Below, one piece after another: positions 63,135-64,000 of a stretch of 64,000 bases of DNA (position 1 is its first letter; each line of letters opens with the position of its first letter). The position numbers were made by a program, and so were the translations under genes. The notes below the pieces were generated by a model. It searched no databases. It saw only the letters and a program-made list of their open reading frames with translations, and was not told where the DNA came from. The DNA is from Streptosporangium canum. Its GTDB lineage: Bacteria; Actinomycetota; Actinomycetes; Streptosporangiales; Streptosporangiaceae. The stretch spans positions 1 to 64,000 of the forward strand of contig NZ_FOQY01000031.1 in NCBI RefSeq assembly GCF_900113865.1. Direction: 5' to 3'.

Positions 63135-64000
63135 GCCGTGTCCTTCCCCGCCATGTCGCCGCCGATGTCGAGGCCGGCCGCCACCCGCCAGCCGCCGCCG
63201 GGCAGCGGACCGGCATGGAGGGTACCGCCGTAGGCGGCGACGCGCTCGCGCATGCCGACCAGGCCCCGCCCGCGGGCCTCTCCTGGCGCGGGCTCCGGGC
63301 GCCCGTCGTCGACGACCTCCACGGCGGCGCACCGCGGCGTCAGGCGGACCCGGACCTCGGCCGCCGCCCCGGGGGCGTGCTTGAGCGCGTTCGTCAGGGC
63401 CTCCTGGACCAGCCGGTAGACGGTGAGCTGGGCGGTGGCGGGGATCGCCGCCGGGTCACCGGTCACCTCCAGCCGGGTCGGCAGCCCGGCCGCGCGCATC
63501 CTGCCGGTGAGAGGGCCGAGCTGGGCGATCCCGGGCGCCGGCCGCAGCCGCGCGCCGGCCTTCCGGCAGGGCTCGTCGTGCTCGCCGGCGCCGAGGGAGC
63601 GTCGCATGTCGTCCAGGGCCTGCCGCCCGGTGGCCGCGATCTGCTCCACAGCGGCGGCCGCCTGCTCCGGCGCGCCGTGCCGTACGTATGCCGCGCTGTC
63701 GGCCAGCGCCACCATGACCGACAGGTTGTGGGTGACGATGTCGTGCATGTCGCGGGTCATCCGGGCGCGTTCCTCGGCGACGGCGAGCCGTGCCCGCTGC
63801 TCGCGGTCGTGTTCCAGCGAGGTGACGTACGCCCGCCGGGCACGCGTCCACAGGCCCGTGGCGAGGGCGGCGGCGGCCATCGCGGTCAGCGCGGCCGCCG
63901 TGAACGGGAACTGGCCGGGCGGCGCCCATCGCGCCGCGGCCAGCAGCGCTCCGGCCTCCAGCGTGAGACCGGCCACCAGCGTCTGCCGCCCGGTGCAGCG
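63131..64000 (-). CDS. Sensor histidine kinase (HisKA_3 type), partial
   Basis: The C-terminal part of a kinase; the frame is open to the right edge, so the N-terminal membrane part is cut off. Visible are one or two membrane helices (FPFTAAALTAMAAAALATGL), the H-box MTRDMHDIVTHNLSVMVALA, the N-box QEALTNALKHAPG and the G-box GRGLVGMRERVAAYGG. It pairs with the regulator downstream. Confidence 0.9.
   Translation of the reverse strand, partial: RCTGRQTLVAGLTLEAGALLAAARWAPPGQFPFTAAALTAMAAAALATGLWTRARRAYVTSLEHDREQRARLAVAEERARMTRDMHDIVTHNLSVMVALADSAAYVRHGAPEQAAAAVEQIAATGRQALDDMRRSLGAGEHDEPCRKAGARLRPAPGIAQLGPLTGRMRAAGLPTRLEVTGDPAAIPATAQLTVYRLVQEALTNALKHAPGAAAEVRVRLTPRCAAVEVVDDGRPEPAPGEARGRGLVGMRERVAAYGGTLHAGPLPGGGWRVAAGLDIGGDMAGKDTA

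Overview
The window is 64 kb of very GC-rich, gene-dense DNA with frequent GTG starts, many 4-nt start/stop overlaps and several actinobacteria-specific families: a conservon, a mycothiol-type DinB protein, F420-type LLM oxidoreductase, DUF5925 and DUF4232 proteins, and Lon behind an HspR-type HAIR element. It looks like a chromosomal segment of a filamentous actinomycete, most likely of the Streptosporangium/Nonomuraea group (inference from gene content; no rRNA or other marker is present). I see no rRNA, tRNA, CRISPR array, complete insertion sequence or prophage.

Layout. 0-7 kb: the 3' end of an M19 dipeptidase with a GntR/UTRA regulator, a DUF4232 lipoprotein, a DUF5925 AAA ATPase, a GntR/FCD regulator divergent from a cytosine-deaminase-like amidohydrolase (with a clear operator between them), and a peptidoglycan amidase. 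7-12 kb: mutA-mutB-meaB, the B12-dependent methylmalonyl-CoA mutase with its GTPase chaperone. 12.5-16.4 kb: a translationally coupled P450, class I terpene synthase and class II diterpene-cyclase operon. 16.7-20.6 kb: a conservon (cvnA-B-C-D). 20.8-37.3 kb: mixed accessory and housekeeping genes (a decayed metallohydrolase, SoxR, PPK2, PAP2/DAG-kinase fusion, LLM oxidoreductase, HAD phosphatase, zinc metallopeptidase, Nudix, ArfB, PhoD, FG-GAP protein). 37.5-41 kb: a rifampin monooxygenase (rox) with an apparent leader peptide and ribosome-binding-site hairpin, a truncated P-loop kinase and a DHA2-type MFS exporter. 41.1-47.4 kb: a six-gene STM4015-STM4015-STM4014-STM4013-STM4012-STM4011 cluster with two radical SAM enzymes, an ATP-grasp protein, an alkaline-phosphatase-fold hydrolase and two leucine-rich proteins. 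47.4-53.4 kb: DUF6745 and a small partner, two TetR regulators, DoxX, heme oxygenase, a membrane acyltransferase and an alpha/beta hydrolase. 53.6-64 kb: two NarL-type two-component systems flanking lon, a Fic protein and the methionine importer metNIQ.

The most notable items are (i) the rox leader: a 17-codon ORF with a strong Shine-Dalgarno ends 2 nt before a hairpin that encloses the rox Shine-Dalgarno and start codon, and part of the leader ORF can pair with the hairpin's 5' arm, the layout of an attenuator; (ii) the complete STM4011-4015 cluster, whose biochemical role is to my knowledge undescribed, with a recently duplicated or converted STM4015 pair; (iii) a Cys/Met-rich leader ORF ahead of metNIQ; (iv) a diterpene operon whose cyclases have altered aspartate motifs, next to a conservon; and (v) several unusually good inverted repeats that look like operators or RNA switches.
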